Positions 45,100-55,591 of a stretch of DNA of 64,000 nt are shown here, in pieces. The notes under the pieces are model-generated. The model was not told where the DNA came from. It was given only the letters and a program-made list of their open reading frames with translations, and did not search any database. The DNA is from Rana temporaria. Taxonomy: Eukaryota; Chordata; Amphibia; Anura; Ranidae. The stretch is from assembly GCF_905171775.1 (NCBI RefSeq), contig NC_053490.1:517953854-518017853 (forward strand), given 5' to 3'. How positions within the stretch are numbered: position 1 is the stretch's first letter; each line of letters opens with the position of its first letter. Position numbers and translations under genes: made by a program.

Positions 45100-45639
45100 C
45101 CTTTAAAATGAAACCTACAGTAGAAACAATAAGGTGCAGGCTAGCATACCCGATCTTTACATTTGTAAGCACTGCTTGCCTGCTTGTCATTGCTGACCCT
45201 CCGACTTCAATCATTTTAGCCACTGATCTGGAACAAGATTTTACAGAATATTCAACAATATTGTGAAAATTATCCACTCAATAAATCCATCTTATTATTT
45301 GTCTCTTAATCTAATCCCAGCAAACAAATCTTTTTAATATTCTCTGAACATAAAACGTAAAAAAAATGATTTAACATTATATTTTTTTATTTTGTATATG
45401 TAAATACAAATATTTATTCATCTTCAGGAAACTCCGAAGAAAAAAAGCAAAGGGAAAAAAAAGACATACAAGTCAACCTATTACCCTCGGGGAAAAATAT
45501 GAATGGTAATATATTTATTCATGTGTGAAAAAAAAAATCTTGACGTGAAAAAATGAAATGTATTCATCTTTATTTAAAACCATGGAAAAATCTTGGCATA
45601 CAACTATTAATCGTCATAAAAAAATAAACTTCCTGTATA

Positions 45640-45640
<1 letters not shown>
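45100..45640. other. AT-rich spacer
   Basis: About 0.54 kb with A runs and ATTTATTCAT-type words. A 62-codon frame at 45078-45266 has no known domain. Confidence 0.4.

Positions 45641-45711
<71 letters not shown>
45641..45711. repeat. (TA)n microsatellite
   Basis: About 35 TA steps. Confidence 0.95.
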
Positions 45712-45715
<4 letters not shown>

Positions 45716-45987
45716 TTGTTTCTAAATGTAAAAAATTATAAAATTAAAGACTCTCTAATGTAAAAAAAAATGTAGTCATCTCAAAAAAAAAAAAAAAAAA
45801 AAACTATCTCTTCTGAAGATGATGTTTTGTAACCCCCAGGAAATGCTACTTTAGAATCTGATAAATTGGGGGCTGAAAATGGGGGGGGGTTTGCACCCTT
45901 TTTGTGCCTTTACATCTTTGAATGTTCATTACTGTTGTTTATATATCCCCCCCCCCCCCCCCATTGGGAATTGTAGGGCCTGTAGCT

Positions 45988-46128
45988 CGGTGTTAATATT
46001 GTTGACTAAAAAACGACTAAAACTAAAACAATTGCAGAAGACTAAAATGGGACTAAAACTAAAATGCCATCTTAGTCAAGAGACGAAGACTAAAACAAAA
46101 TCGAAATTTGCTGCCAAAATTAACACTG
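45988..46128. mobile_element. Short hAT-like MITE, CAGTGTTAA type
   Basis: A 141-bp element with perfect 8-bp duplications CTGTAGCT (45980-45987, 46129-46136). Ends CGGTGTTAATATT and AAATTAACACTG are near inverted repeats. The body repeats GACTAAAACTAAAA. Confidence 0.85.
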
Positions 46129-46195
46129 CTGTAGCTTTTACGTTAATAAGAATTTAAAAATTATTGGTAACAAAAAAAAGAAAGGAAAACTCTAT

Positions 46196-46898
46196 GGGCC
46201 AGATCCACGAAGCAGTTATCTATTGATAGGCCGCGTAACTGCTAGGTTGCTCCGGCGTATCTTTGTTTTGTATCCACAAAACAAGATACGCCTGAAGCTG
46301 GGCTAGATCCGACTGGCGTACGTCTTAGTACGCCGTCGGATCTAAGGTGCATATTTACGCTGGCCGCTAGGTGGCGCTTCCGTCGATTTCCGCGTCGAGT
46401 ATGCAAATTAGCTAGATAGGCCAATCCACAAACGTACGTCCGGCCGGCGCATTTTTTTACGTCGTTTCCGTAAGGCTTTTTCCGGCGTAAAGTTACCCCT
46501 GCTATATGAGGCGTAGCCAATGTTAAGTATGGACGTCGGGCCAGGGTCAAATTTTCCGTCGTTTACGTAAAACGTTTGCGAATAGGGCTTTGCGTAGAAT
46601 GACGTTCACGTCGAATGCATTGGCTTGTTGCGGGTTAATTTGGAGCATGCGCACTGGGATACACCCACGGACGGCGCATGCGCCGTTAAAAAAAAACGTC
46701 ATTTACGTCAGGTCAATAGAAATTACCATAAAACATGCCCACATCTTATCCATTTGAATTGCGCGCCCTTACGCCGACACAGTTACACTACGCCGCCGTA
46801 ACTTACGGCGCAAATTCTATGTGGATACGGAAAATACGCTGTAAGTCTGAGATACACTACGCCAGACTTACAAATGCGCCGTGCTACGTGGATCTGGG

Positions 46899-46900
<2 letters not shown>
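46196..46900 (+). mobile_element. GGGCCAGATTC-family MITE, copy A14
   Basis: A 705-bp element, ends GGGCCAGATCC and GGATCTGGGCC, with TAT on both sides (46193-46195, 46901-46903). CTCF-like core CCGCTAGGTGGCGC at 46364-46377. Its right edge abuts a (TA)n tract. Confidence 0.9.

Positions 46901-46956
<56 letters not shown>
46901..46956. repeat. (TA)n microsatellite
   Basis: About 28 TA steps, ending in the TA that flanks the next transposon. Confidence 0.95.
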
Positions 46957-46959
<3 letters not shown>

Positions 46960-48518
46960 GGAGTGCAGAATTATTAGGCAAGTTGTATTTTTGAGGATTA
47001 ATTTTATTATTGAACAACAACCATGTTCTCAATGAACCCAAAAAACTCATTAATATCAAAGCTGAATATTTTTGGAAGTAGTTTTTAGTTTGTTTTTAGT
47101 TTTAGCTATTTTAGGGGGATATCTGTGTGTGCAGGTGACTACTACTGTGCATAATTATTAGGCAACTTAACAAAAAAAAATATATACCCATTTCAATTAT
47201 TTATTTTTACCAGTGAAACCAATATAACATCTCAACATTCACAAATATACATTTCTGACATTGAAAAACAAAACAAAAACAAATCGGTGACCAATATAGC
47301 CACCTTTCTTTGCAAGGACACTCAAAAGCCTGCCATCCGTGGATTCTGTCAGTGTTTTGATCTGTTCACCATCAACATTGCGTGCAGCAGCAACCGCAGC
47401 CTCCCAGACACTGTTCAGAGAGGTGTACTGTTTTCCCTCCTTGTAAATCCCACATTTGATGATGGACCACAGGTTCTCAATGGGGTTCAGATCAGGTGAA
47501 CAAGGAGGCCATGTCATTCGTTTTTCTTCTTTTATACCCTTTCTTGCCAGCCACGCTGTGGAGTACTTGGACGCGTGTGATGGAGCATTGTCCTGCATGA
47601 AAATCATGTTTTTCTTGACGGATGCAGACTTCTTCCTGTACCACTGCTTGAAGAAGGTGTCTTCCAGAAACTGGCAGTAGGACTGGGAGTTGAGCTTGAC
47701 TCCATCCTCAATCCGAAAAGGCCCCACAAGCTCATCTTTGATGATACCAGCCCAAACCAGTACTCCACCTCCACCTTGTTGGCGTCTGAGTCGGACTGGA
47801 GCTCTCTGCCCTTTACCAATCCAGCCACGGGCCCATCCATCTGGCCCATCAAGACTCACTCTCATTTCATCAGTCCATAAAACCTTAGAAAAATCAGTCT
47901 TGAGATATTTCTTGGCCCAGTCTTGACGTTTCAGCTTGTGTGTCTTGTTCAGTGGTCGTCGTCTTTCAGCCTTTCTTACCTTGGCCATGTCTCTGAGTAT
48001 TGCACACCTTGTGCTTTTGGGCACTCCAGTGATGTTGCAGCTCTGAAATATGGCCAAACTGGTGGCAAGTGGCATCTTGGCAGCTGCACGCTTGACTTTT
48101 CTCAGTTCATGGGCAGTTATTTTGCGCCTTGGTTTTTCCACACGCTTCTTGCGTCCCTGTTGACTATTTTGAATGAAACGCTTGATTGTTCGATGATCAC
48201 GCTTCAGAAGCTTTGCAATTTTAAGAGTGCTGCATCCCTCTGTAAGATATCTCACTATTTTTGACTTTTCTGAGCCTGTCAAGTCCTTCTTTTGACCCAT
48301 TTTGCCAAAGGAAAGGAAGTTGACTAATAATTATGCACACCTGATATAGGGTGTTGATGTCATTAGACCACACCCCTTCTCATTACAGAGATGCACATCA
48401 CCTAATATGCTTAATTGGTAGTAGGCTTTCGAGCCTATACAGCTTGGAGTAAGACAACATGCATAAAGAGGATGATGTGGTCAAAATACTAATTTGCCTA
48501 ATAATTCTGCACTCCCTG
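46957..48518 (-). mobile_element. Complete Tc1-like transposon, DD37E type
   Basis: A 1,562-bp element with TA on both sides. Outer ends CAGGGAGTGCAGAATTATTA and the exact complement at 48499-48518. A second, inner copy of the motif lies at 47147-47165 (GTGCATAATTATTAGGCAA) and 48320-48338 (inverted), an IR/DR layout as in Sleeping Beauty-type elements. One intact transposase on the minus strand. Terminal sequence and DD37E spacing fit the TRT family; the name is from memory. I see no insertion or obvious break. Confidence 0.93.
47239..48300 (-). CDS. Tc1-like DD37E transposase, intact
   Basis: A 353-residue transposase expected to bind its element's inverted repeats and cut and paste it at TA sites. 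Residues 1-45 form the first helix-turn-helix (TLKIAKLLKRDHRTIKRFI). Residues 50-60 are basic (RKKRVEKPRRK), serving as GRPR-like linker and probable nuclear signal. A second DNA-binding region runs to about 110. The catalytic domain has D144 in VLWTDE, a GGGGVLVWAG run at 176-185, D237 in FMQDNAPSH and E275 in NPIENLW. D237 and E275 are separated by 37 residues, hence DD37E. The ATG at 48300 is the first in frame and lies just inside the inner repeat. The last residues (VFVLFFNVRNVYL) read into less conserved sequence. No stop or frameshift interrupts the domains, so the enzyme may still be active; expression is not shown. Confidence 0.92.
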   Translation of the reverse strand: MGQKKDLTGSEKSKIVRYLTEGCSTLKIAKLLKRDHRTIKRFIQNSQQGRKKRVEKPRRKITAHELRKVKRAAAKMPLATSLAIFQSCNITGVPKSTRCAILRDMAKVRKAERRRPLNKTHKLKRQDWAKKYLKTDFSKVLWTDEMRVSLDGPDGWARGWIGKGQRAPVRLRRQQGGGGVLVWAGIIKDELVGPFRIEDGVKLNSQSYCQFLEDTFFKQWYRKKSASVKKNMIFMQDNAPSHASKYSTAWLARKGIKEEKRMTWPPCSPDLNPIENLWSIIKCGIYKEGKQYTSLNSVWEAAVAAARNVDGEQIKTLTESTDGRLLSVLAKKGGYIGHRFVFVLFFNVRNVYL

Positions 48519-48534
48519 TATATATATATATACA
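48519..48534. repeat. Short (TA)n spacer
   Basis: Sixteen bases, mostly TA, between two transposons whose transposases both read on the minus strand. Confidence 0.85.
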
Positions 48535-48779
48535 CAGTATCTCACAGAAGTAAGTACACCCCTGACATTTTTGTAAATATTTTCTTCTATCTTTTCATGT
48601 GACAGCACTGAAGAAATTACACTTTGCTACAATGTTGTGTAGTGAGTGTACAGCTTGTATAACAGTGTAAATTTGCTGTCCCCTCAAAATAACACAACAC
48701 ACAGCCATTAATGTCTAAACCGCTGGCAACAAAAGTGAGTACACCCCTAAGTGAAAATGTCCAAATTTGGCCCAAAGTG

Positions 48780-50079
48780 TCAATATTTTGTGTGGCCACC
48801 ATTATTTTCCAGCACTGCCTTAACCCTCTTGGGCATGGAGGTCACCAGAGCTTCACAGGTTGCCACTGGAGTCCTCTTCCCCTCCTCCATGATGACATCA
48901 CAGAGCTGGTGGATGTTAGAGACCTTGCGCTCCTCCACCTTCCGTTTGAGGATGTCCCACAGATGCTCAATAGGGTTTAGGTCTGGAGACATGCTTGGCC
49001 AGTCCATCACCTTTACCCTCAGCTTCTTTAGCAAGTTAGTGGTCATCTTGGAGGTGTGTTTGGGGTTGTTATCATGTTGGAATACTGCCCTGCGGTCCAG
49101 TCTCTGAAGGGAGGGGATCATGCTCTGCTTCAGTAAGTGACAGTACATGTTGGCATTCATGGTCCCCTCAATGATCTGCAGCTCCCCAGTGCCGGCAGCA
49201 CTCATGCAGCCCCAGACCATGACACTCCCACCACCATGCTTGACTGTAGACAAGACACACTTGTCTTTGTACGCCTCACCTGGTTGCCGCCACCAGGGGC
49301 GAACTGACCATTGGGGCTCTCGGGCACTGCCCGAGGGCCCAATGCCACTAGGGGGCCCCATCAGGGTTGCCAGGCTCAATAAAACCAGGGACAGTATGTA
49401 AAAATCTGTGTTTTTTTTACATCTGTCTCTGATATGTCTGAAACCGACATGCTTTTGATGTGAAAATCCTGAGATTTTAGCTGCCCCGCCTCTGCACTGC
49501 CTCCTGGCATGGTGGCCATCTGTAAGCCTGGGGGCCCCATAATCTTCTATTGCCCGGGGGCCCCATGACTTGTCAGTCCACCCCTGGCCGCCACACACGC
49601 TTGTCACCATCTGAACCAAATAAGTTTATCTTGGTCTCATCAGACCACAGGACTTCCAGTAATCCATGTCCTTAATCTTCTTGTCTTCAGCAAACTGTTT
49701 GCAGGCTTTCTTGTGCATCATCTTTAGAAGAGGCTTCCTTCTGGGATGACAGCCATGCAGACCAATTTGATGCAGTGTGCAGCGTATGGTCTGAGCACTG
49801 ACAGGCTGACCCCCCCCCCCACCCCTTCAACCTCTGCAGCAATGCTGGCAGCACTCATACGTCTTTTTCCCAAAGATAACCTCTGGATATGACACTGAGC
49901 ACGTGACCTCAACTTCTTTGGTTTACCATGGCGAGGCCTGTTCTGAGTAGAACCCGTCCTGTAATACCGATGTATGGTCTTGGCCACCGTGCTGCAGCTC
50001 AGTTTTAGGGTCTTGGAAATCTTCTTATAGCCTAGGCCATCTTTATGTAGAACTGTAGTTCTTTGCCATGAGGTGTCAT
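48780..50079 (-). pseudogene. Tc1-like transposase, broken (DD34E)
   Basis: Reading from 50079: MTPHGKEL, then helix-turn-helix and HIQRLSLGKRRMSAASIAAE, VLWSDETK (first Asp), the run HGGGSVMVWGCMSAAGTGEL, FQHDNNPKH (second Asp) and NPIEHLW (Glu, 34 residues later), ending NNGGHTKY. It cannot be expressed whole: a C-rich run near 49810 causes a frameshift after EGVGGG, and a 293-bp MITE plus its 8-bp duplication (301 bp in total) splits the frame at the VWRQPGE position. The C-terminal part (49293-48780) remains open. Confidence 0.9.
49294..49586. mobile_element. hAT-like MITE F1
   Basis: A 293-bp insertion in the Tc1 transposase with a perfect 8-bp duplication GCCGCCAC (49286-49293, 49587-49594). 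Ends CAGGGGCGAACTGAC and GTCAGTCCACCCCTG. Close relative of 60253-60536. Non-coding. Confidence 0.93.
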
Positions 50080-50459
50080 GTTGAACTTCCAGTGACCAGT
50101 ATGAGAGAGTGAGAGCGATAACACCAAATGTAACACACCTGCTCCCTATTCACAATTCACACCTGAGACCTTGTAACACCAACGAGTCACATGACACCGG
50201 TGGAAGGAAAATGGCTAATTGGGTCCAATTTGGACATTTTCACTTAGGGCGTACTCACTTTTGTTGCCAGCGGTTTGGACATTAATGGCTGTGTGTTGAG
50301 TTATTTTGAGGGGGACAGCAAATTTACACTGTTATACAAGCTGTACACTCACTACACAACATTGTAGCAAAGTGTAATTTCTTCAGTGTTGTCACATTAA
50401 AAGATAGAATAAAATATTTACAAAAATGTCAGGGGTGTACTTACTTTTGTGAGATACTG

Positions 50460-50732
50460 GGGGTTATTTACTAAAGGCAAATCCACTTTGCACTTCAAGT
50501 GTCCTTGAAAGTTCAATGAAAGTGCAGTCGCTGTAGATCCGAGGGGGACATGCAAGGAAAATAAAAAACAGCATTTTAGCTTGCACATGATTGGATGATA
50601 AAATCAGCAGAGCTTCCCCCTCATTTCAGATCTACCCCTCAGATTTACAGCGACTGCACTTCCAAGTGCATTTCCAGTGCACTCGCAGTGCACTTGTAGG
50701 GCAAAGTGGATTTGGCTTTAGTAAATAACCCC
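50460..50732. mobile_element. Palindromic MITE, GGGGTTATTTAC type
   Basis: A 273-bp element flanked by ACTG (50456-50459, 50733-50736), placed in the last four bases of the Tc1 end. Arms GGGGTTATTTACTAAAGGCA and the complement CTTTAGTAAATAACCCC; inner words GCAGTCGCTGTA and its inverse extend the stem. Superfamily uncertain; PIF/Harbinger is possible. Confidence 0.82.
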
Positions 50733-50734
50733 AC

Positions 50735-50736
<2 letters not shown>

Positions 50737-50787
<51 letters not shown>
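50737..50787. repeat. (TG)n/(TA)n microsatellite
   Basis: GTGTGTGTATATATA... tract following the MITE. Confidence 0.9.
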
Positions 50788-50788
<1 letters not shown>

Positions 50789-51235
50789 GTATATACCGTA
50801 TATACCCGAACATAAGCCGAGGCACCTAATTTTACCACAAAAAAAGGGAAAACTTATTGACTCGAGTATAAGCCTAGGGTGTCCATCTGCATGCCTCACT
50901 TTGCCTCACTGTGCCCATGCCTCACTGTGCCCATGACTAGACTGACGTTTAACATGGAAGTCTAGGGAAGAGGTGCCCGGCTTTGAAAAATCGGTGCTCC
51001 CCGGCCGTAGGTCCCCTGGACAACAAACTTTGCACACTTGTAGAGGAAAAGGGGAGCTATATGTGTGTCAAGTGGGGTCCAGGGCACCTTCGGCCGGCCG
51101 GTACCGGGTCCCCAAAGTCCGGGCGATCAGGCCCAAAAAGGTGACTCGAGTATAAGCCGAGGGGGGCATTTTCAGTACAAAAAAATGCGCTGAAAAACTC
51201 GGCTTATACTCGAGTATATACGGTATATATATATA
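50788..51235. mobile_element. Possible MITE with CTCGAGTATAAGCC repeats
   Basis: The segment begins CCGTATATACCCGAACATAA and ends ACTCGAGTATATACGGTATA; CTCGAGTATAAGCC occurs at about 50861 and 51143 and GGCTTATACTCGAG at about 51202. The inverted ends ACCGTATATAC/GTATATACGGT suggest a non-autonomous mariner-type element. Tentative. Confidence 0.55.
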
Positions 51236-51660
51236 AATTTAATTACTGTATATGTTTACCAATAAATAAATACAAAATATACATTTCATATACAGTGGGG
51301 ATTGAAAGTTTGGGCACCCCAGGTAAAAATTTGTATTAATGTGCATAACGAAGCCAAGGAAAGATGGAAAAATCTCCAAAAGGCATCAAATTACAGATTA
51401 GACATTCTTATAATATGTCAAAAAAAGTTAGATTTTATTTCCATCATTTACACTTTCAAAATTACAGAAAACCAAAAAATGGCGTCTGCAAAAGTTTGGG
51501 CACCCTGCAGAATTTATAGCATGCACTGCCCCCTTTGCAAAGCTGAGACCTGCCAGTGTCATGGATTGTTCTCAATCATCGTCTGGGAAGACCAGGTGAT
51601 GTCAATCTCAAAGGTTTTAAATGCCCAGACTCATCTGACCTTGCCCCAACAATCAGCACC

Positions 51661-53192
51661 ATGGGTTCTTCTAAGCAGTTGTCTAGAAAATAGTTGACGC
51701 TCACAAAGCTGGAAAAGGCTATAAGAAGATAGCAAAGCGTTTTCAGATGACAATATCCTCTATTCGGAATGTAATTAAAGCGGGGGTTCACCCTTAGAGG
51801 GCACTTTTCCCCCTTAGATTCCTGCTCGTTTTTACTAGGGGAATCGGCTATTTATTTTAAAATATGTGCAGTACTTACCCGTTTACGAGACGCATCCTCT
51901 CCGTCGCTTCCGGGTATGGGCTTCGGGAATGGGCGTTCCTTCTTGATTGACAGGTTTCCGAGAGGCTTCCGACGGTCGCATCCATTGCGTCACGATTTTC
52001 CGAAAGAAGCCGAACGTCGGTGCGCAGGCGCAGTATAGAGCCGCACCGACGTTCGGCTTCTTTCGGCTACGAGTGACGCGATGGATGCGACCGTCGGAAG
52101 CCTCTCGGAAGAATGTCAATCAAGAAGGAACGCCCGCTCCCGAAGACCCATACCCGGAAGCGACGGAAGAAGATGCAGCTCGAAAACGGGTAAGTACTGC
52201 ACATATTTTAATATAAATAGCCGATTCCCCTAGACCGAACGAGCAGGAAGCTAAGGGGAGATTTTTTTTTTTTTTTTAAATGGGTGAACTCCCGCTTTAA
52301 GAAATGGCAGTCATCAGGAACAGTGGAAGTTAAAGCAAGATCTGGAAGACCAAGAAAAATATCAGACAGAACAGCTCGCAGGATTGTGAGAAAAGCAATT
52401 CAAAACCCACGTTTGACTGCACGATCCCTCCAGAAAGATCTGGCAGACACTGGAGTTGTGGTACACTATTCCACTATAAAGACATACTTGTACAAATATG
52501 GTCTTCATGGAAGAGTCATCAGAAGAAAACCTCTTCTACGTCCTCACCACAAAAATCAGAGTTTGAACTTTGAAAATGAACATATAGACAAGCCTGATGC
52601 ATTTTGGAAACAAGTTCTGTGGACCGATGAGGTTAAAATAGAACTTTTTGGCCGGAATGAGCAAAGGTACGTTTGGAGAAAAAAGGGCACAGAATTTAAT
52701 GAAAAGAACCTCTGTCCAACTGTGAAGCATGGGGGTGGATCAATCATGCTTTGGGGATGTATTGCAGCCAGTGGCACAGGGAACATTTCACGAGTAGAAG
52801 GAAAAATGGATTCAATAAAATTTCAGCAAATTTTGGATGGTAACTTGATGCCATCTGTGAAAAAGCTAAAGTTAAAGAGAGGATGGCTTCTACAAATGGA
52901 TAATGATCCTAAACACACATCAAAATCCACGGGGGATTACATCAAGAGGCGTAAACTGAAGGTTTTGCCATGGCCTTCACAATCTCCTGACCTCAACATA
53001 ATTGAAAATCTATGGATAGACCTTAAAAGAGCAGTGCGTGACAGACAGCCCAGAAATCTCAAAGAACTGGAAGACTTTTGTAAGGAAGAATGGGCAAAGA
53101 TTCCTCAAACAAGAATTGAAAGACTCTTGGCTGGCTACAAAAAGCATTTACAAGCTGTGATACTTGCCAAAGGGGGCAGTACAAGATATTAA
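51661..53192 (+). pseudogene. Tc1-like transposase, interrupted (DD34E)
   Basis: Starts MGSSKQLSRK at 51661, then meets an in-frame TAG; another frame carries AHKAGKGYKKIAKRFQMTIS to the MITE at 51779. After the MITE (52297) the reading goes on open to 53192: KKWQSSGTVE, ARSGRPRKIS linker, VLWTDEVKIE (first Asp), KHGGGSIMLWGC, LLQMDNDPKH (second Asp) and LNIIENLW (Glu, 34 residues later), ending KGGSTRY. Thus an N-terminal frameshift and the insertion disable it, while about 300 residues containing the whole catalytic core are preserved without an ATG near the start. Confidence 0.9.
51779..52296. mobile_element. TTAA foldback MITE, copy D2
   Basis: A 518-bp element between TTAA at 51775-51778 and 52297-52300. 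The host is coding sequence (ATT AAG AAA TGG once rejoined), so the duplication and both ends are fixed: AGCGGGGGTTCACCC and GGGTGAACTCCCGCT. Arms are inverted repeats over most of their length; the centre near 52040 has GCCGAACGTCGGTGCG both ways. Confidence 0.95.
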
Positions 53193-53413
53193 CTCTGCAG
53201 GGTGCCCAAACTTTTGCAGACGCCATTTTTTTTGTTTTCTGTCATCTTGAAAGTGTAAATGATGGAAATAAAATCTAACGTTTGTTGACATATTATAAGA
53301 ATATCTAATCTGTAATTTGATGCCTTTTGGAGATTTTTCCATCTTTCCTTGGCTTTGTTCTGCACATTAATACAAATTTTTACCTGGGGTGCCCAAACTT
53401 TCGATCCCCACTG

Positions 53414-53581
53414 TATAATAAGTATCCAACAAAGCAGTGCATGAGAAAACAGCAGCTATGTATTTTATAATATAATAAATGCATTTCCTTTACAAAATTA
53501 ATAAGTATATTAGTAATTTATGTACGTTAATAATAATTCATTAATTTAAATTTTAAAAAAATCTAAAAGCAAGAAAATATT
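53414..53581. other. AT-rich spacer
   Basis: Short AT-rich DNA between the Tc1 element and a (TA)n tract. Confidence 0.4.
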
Positions 53582-53588
53582 AATCTTA

Positions 53589-53589
<1 letters not shown>

Positions 53590-53641
<52 letters not shown>
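53590..53641. repeat. (TA)n microsatellite
   Basis: About 25 TA steps; the LTR at 53642 sits in this tract and TA continues after it (54237-54250). Confidence 0.93.
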
Positions 53642-53644
<3 letters not shown>

Positions 53645-54236
53645 GACAGGAAGTCAGGTAAATCTGTGGGTGTTATCACAAACGGGAGATACATTTCTGC
53701 CTTGTTTAGACAATACACCAATTGTTATTAGGCGTCGGCTGCAAAAGTAGCCAGAAAAGGTTTAAGGGCGTTGAAAAACTTCAGCTGTTCAGAATGAGGC
53801 AATTAAGGCCTCTATAGGTAATCCAGAGGATTACCACTGATTTGCTGCATCCTGAGGCTTTCTGAGTGAAGGAGAGCAGTAGCTGAAAGTCTTCTGAGGA
53901 GGTGAGGTGGTGATCGATTTTTCTGTGTGATAAAAATCAAAAAGAGACTATTGTTTTTCTGCTGTATGACCAGCACTGTCTGCCCAGCAATAGGCTGTGC
54001 CAGACTCCATAGGTAGGTTCCTGTGTGGTGAAGGTAGACGCCCCAAGTGGCCAGGGTTTATTTTATGTTTTATTTTGTTTATGCTGTTTGGATGCTTGCA
54101 CTTGTTTCCAGCAAGATGGAAGAATAAACCAAAATCTTTGTTTTCAACCGTCTTCGACTGCCTGTCTGTATAAATTCAGTGTGTAGTGAACCCATCCAGG
54201 GGGTCACACACCCCGCTACCGAGCTACCCCCTTACA
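53642..54236 (+). mobile_element. Solo long terminal repeat
   Basis: A 595-bp sequence beginning TGTGACAGGAAGTCAG and ending GAGCTACCCCCTTACA (TG...CA). AATAAA at 54123-54128 is followed by a T/GT-rich stretch, the expected polyadenylation order. No internal retroviral or Gypsy sequence is present on either side, so only the LTR remains. Class (endogenous retrovirus or Gypsy) cannot be decided. The target duplication is hidden in the (TA)n tract. Confidence 0.7.
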
Positions 54237-55095
54237 ATATATATATATAATATTTTTTTTTTTTTTTTTTTTATTAATATATCATATTTTTATTTTATTT
54301 TAAGAAATGTAAAAGAAAACTTGAAATACAAAAAGATTCTTCATAAAAATCATGGTGTACACTATTCATTTAAGAAAATATGGATATGAATATTTATTAA
54401 TGTTTTTTAAAAATCCCACTGCGGAAATATTTCTTTAAAAAAAAATAATCTACACTGAAGCCAAGCTGAGGACCTTCCTCCACGCTCGGCGCCTTTCTTC
54501 TCTTCGCCTGTCACCAGCTCGGCCGTGTGCCCCCCCCCCCTCCTTTCCCCTGCTTCCTTTCTCTTGTCTTCATGGCGGCTCTCCAGCGCTGCTTAGAATG
54601 AGTTTTCCAGCGCCTCTGGAGTCTGCCTTCAGCTGCCATGGAAACCGGAGTGAGAAGGCCTGCAGGAAGAAAAAAAAAAAAAAAACTTTTATTTTGGGGA
54701 GGGCGAGGAGGATATGGCACCCCTGCTGCGAGGCGACTGACTTATTTATTTACCACACCAGTGGAAACGATTATTTTCGTGCTATTCGCCACCAGTGTAG
54801 TTATTTTATATTGATCTTGCTTTGTTGTTTTTGTTTTTTGTTTTTTGTGGTGTCAATCAGAATCTCTCCACATACGAAGTAAGAATAGAACAGACAAATA
54901 AGGCCTACTGTTCCGGGGGGGGGGGGGGGGGGGGGGGGTTTATGGTCTGTGCCAGCTGTCCACAATTTCAAGGGACTGTCCTTGGTTCCGAGGACTTGGT
55001 CTTGCGAGTTTTTCCTCCGGGGTTTAAATGTTAATCAATTTACTATAAAACATATTTTTAATTTTTAACTGACCCCCAGGCCAAAAGCTAAATAC
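54237..55095. other. Spacer with homopolymer runs
   Basis: A T run at 54253-54272, an A run at 54668-54683 and a G run of more than 20 at about 54916-54939. The stretch 54460-54780 is single-copy and G+C-richer with a 94-codon frame; no domain recognised. Confidence 0.4.
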
Positions 55096-55101
55096 ACAGA
55101 T

Positions 55102-55404
55102 ACACTATATTACCGAAAGTATTAGGACACCTGCCTTTACACGCACATGAACTTTAAGGGCATCCCAGTCTTAGTCTGTAGGGTTCAATATTGAGTTGGC
55201 CCCGCCCTTTGCAGCTATAACAGCTTCAACTCTTCTGGGAAGGCCGTCCACAAGGTTTAGGAGTGTGTCTATGGGAATGTTTGACCATTCTTCCAGAAGC
55301 GCATTTGTGAGGTCAGGCACTGATGTTGAACGAGAAGGCCTGGCTCGCAGTCTCCACTCTAATTCATCCCAAAGGTGTTCTATCTGGTTGAGGTCAGGAC
55401 TGGC
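55102..55404 (-). pseudogene. Tc1-like transposase C-terminal arm, inverted copy 1
   Basis: Starts at a terminus TATATTACCGAAAGTATTAG. The minus strand encodes SPDLNQIEHLWDELEWRL, a Glu-containing catalytic end, then LLNLVDGLPRRVEAVIAAKG. It breaks at 55405, where inserted sequence begins, and resumes at about 56950. Third Tc1 family of the window. Confidence 0.85.
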
Positions 55405-55587
55405 CAGTGGCGGCCCGTCCATACAGGGTGCACTCTGCCCCCCTAATCCATGAGCCCGGCCCCCGAATCTCCATGCAGGGTGCTGGAAGCATGTATTTCA
55501 ATGTGTTTTTTTTTTTTTTTTAAGCATGAGATAAGATCCAGAGAGTAGGCTTAAGTCACACAAGTGGTTGGGCTCGGGTCACAGTTC
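55405..55587. mobile_element. hAT-like left end inside the Tc1 arm
   Basis: Begins CAGTGGCGGCCCGTCCAT, which looks like a hAT terminus. No matching right terminus is visible before the foldback MITE at 55592. The inserted block as a whole spans 55405 to about 56950. Confidence 0.5.
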
Positions 55588-55591
55588 TTAA

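Larger units (their letters stand above)
48535..50459 (-). mobile_element. Tc1-like element, DD34E family 1, defective
   Basis: A full-length element: left end CAGTATCTCACAGAAGTAAG, right end CTTTTGTGAGATACTG. Subterminal blocks GCTACAATGTTG and CAACATTGTAGC are inverted copies. It contains a broken transposase (minus strand) and a 293-bp hAT-like MITE. A third element is inserted in its last bases. Confidence 0.92.
51293..53413 (+). mobile_element. Tc1-like element, DD34E family 2, defective
   Basis: Ends CAGTGGGGATTGAAAGTTTG and CAAACTTTCGATCCCCACTG are inverted repeats with TA on both sides. Carries a transposase on the plus strand split by a 518-bp foldback MITE. Without the MITE the element would be about 1.6 kb. 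Confidence 0.92.

Noticed and set aside
54916..54939. Poly-G run as a functional G-quadruplex
   Set aside because: A simple homopolymer run of uncertain length; such runs are error-prone in assemblies, and no regulatory context is visible.
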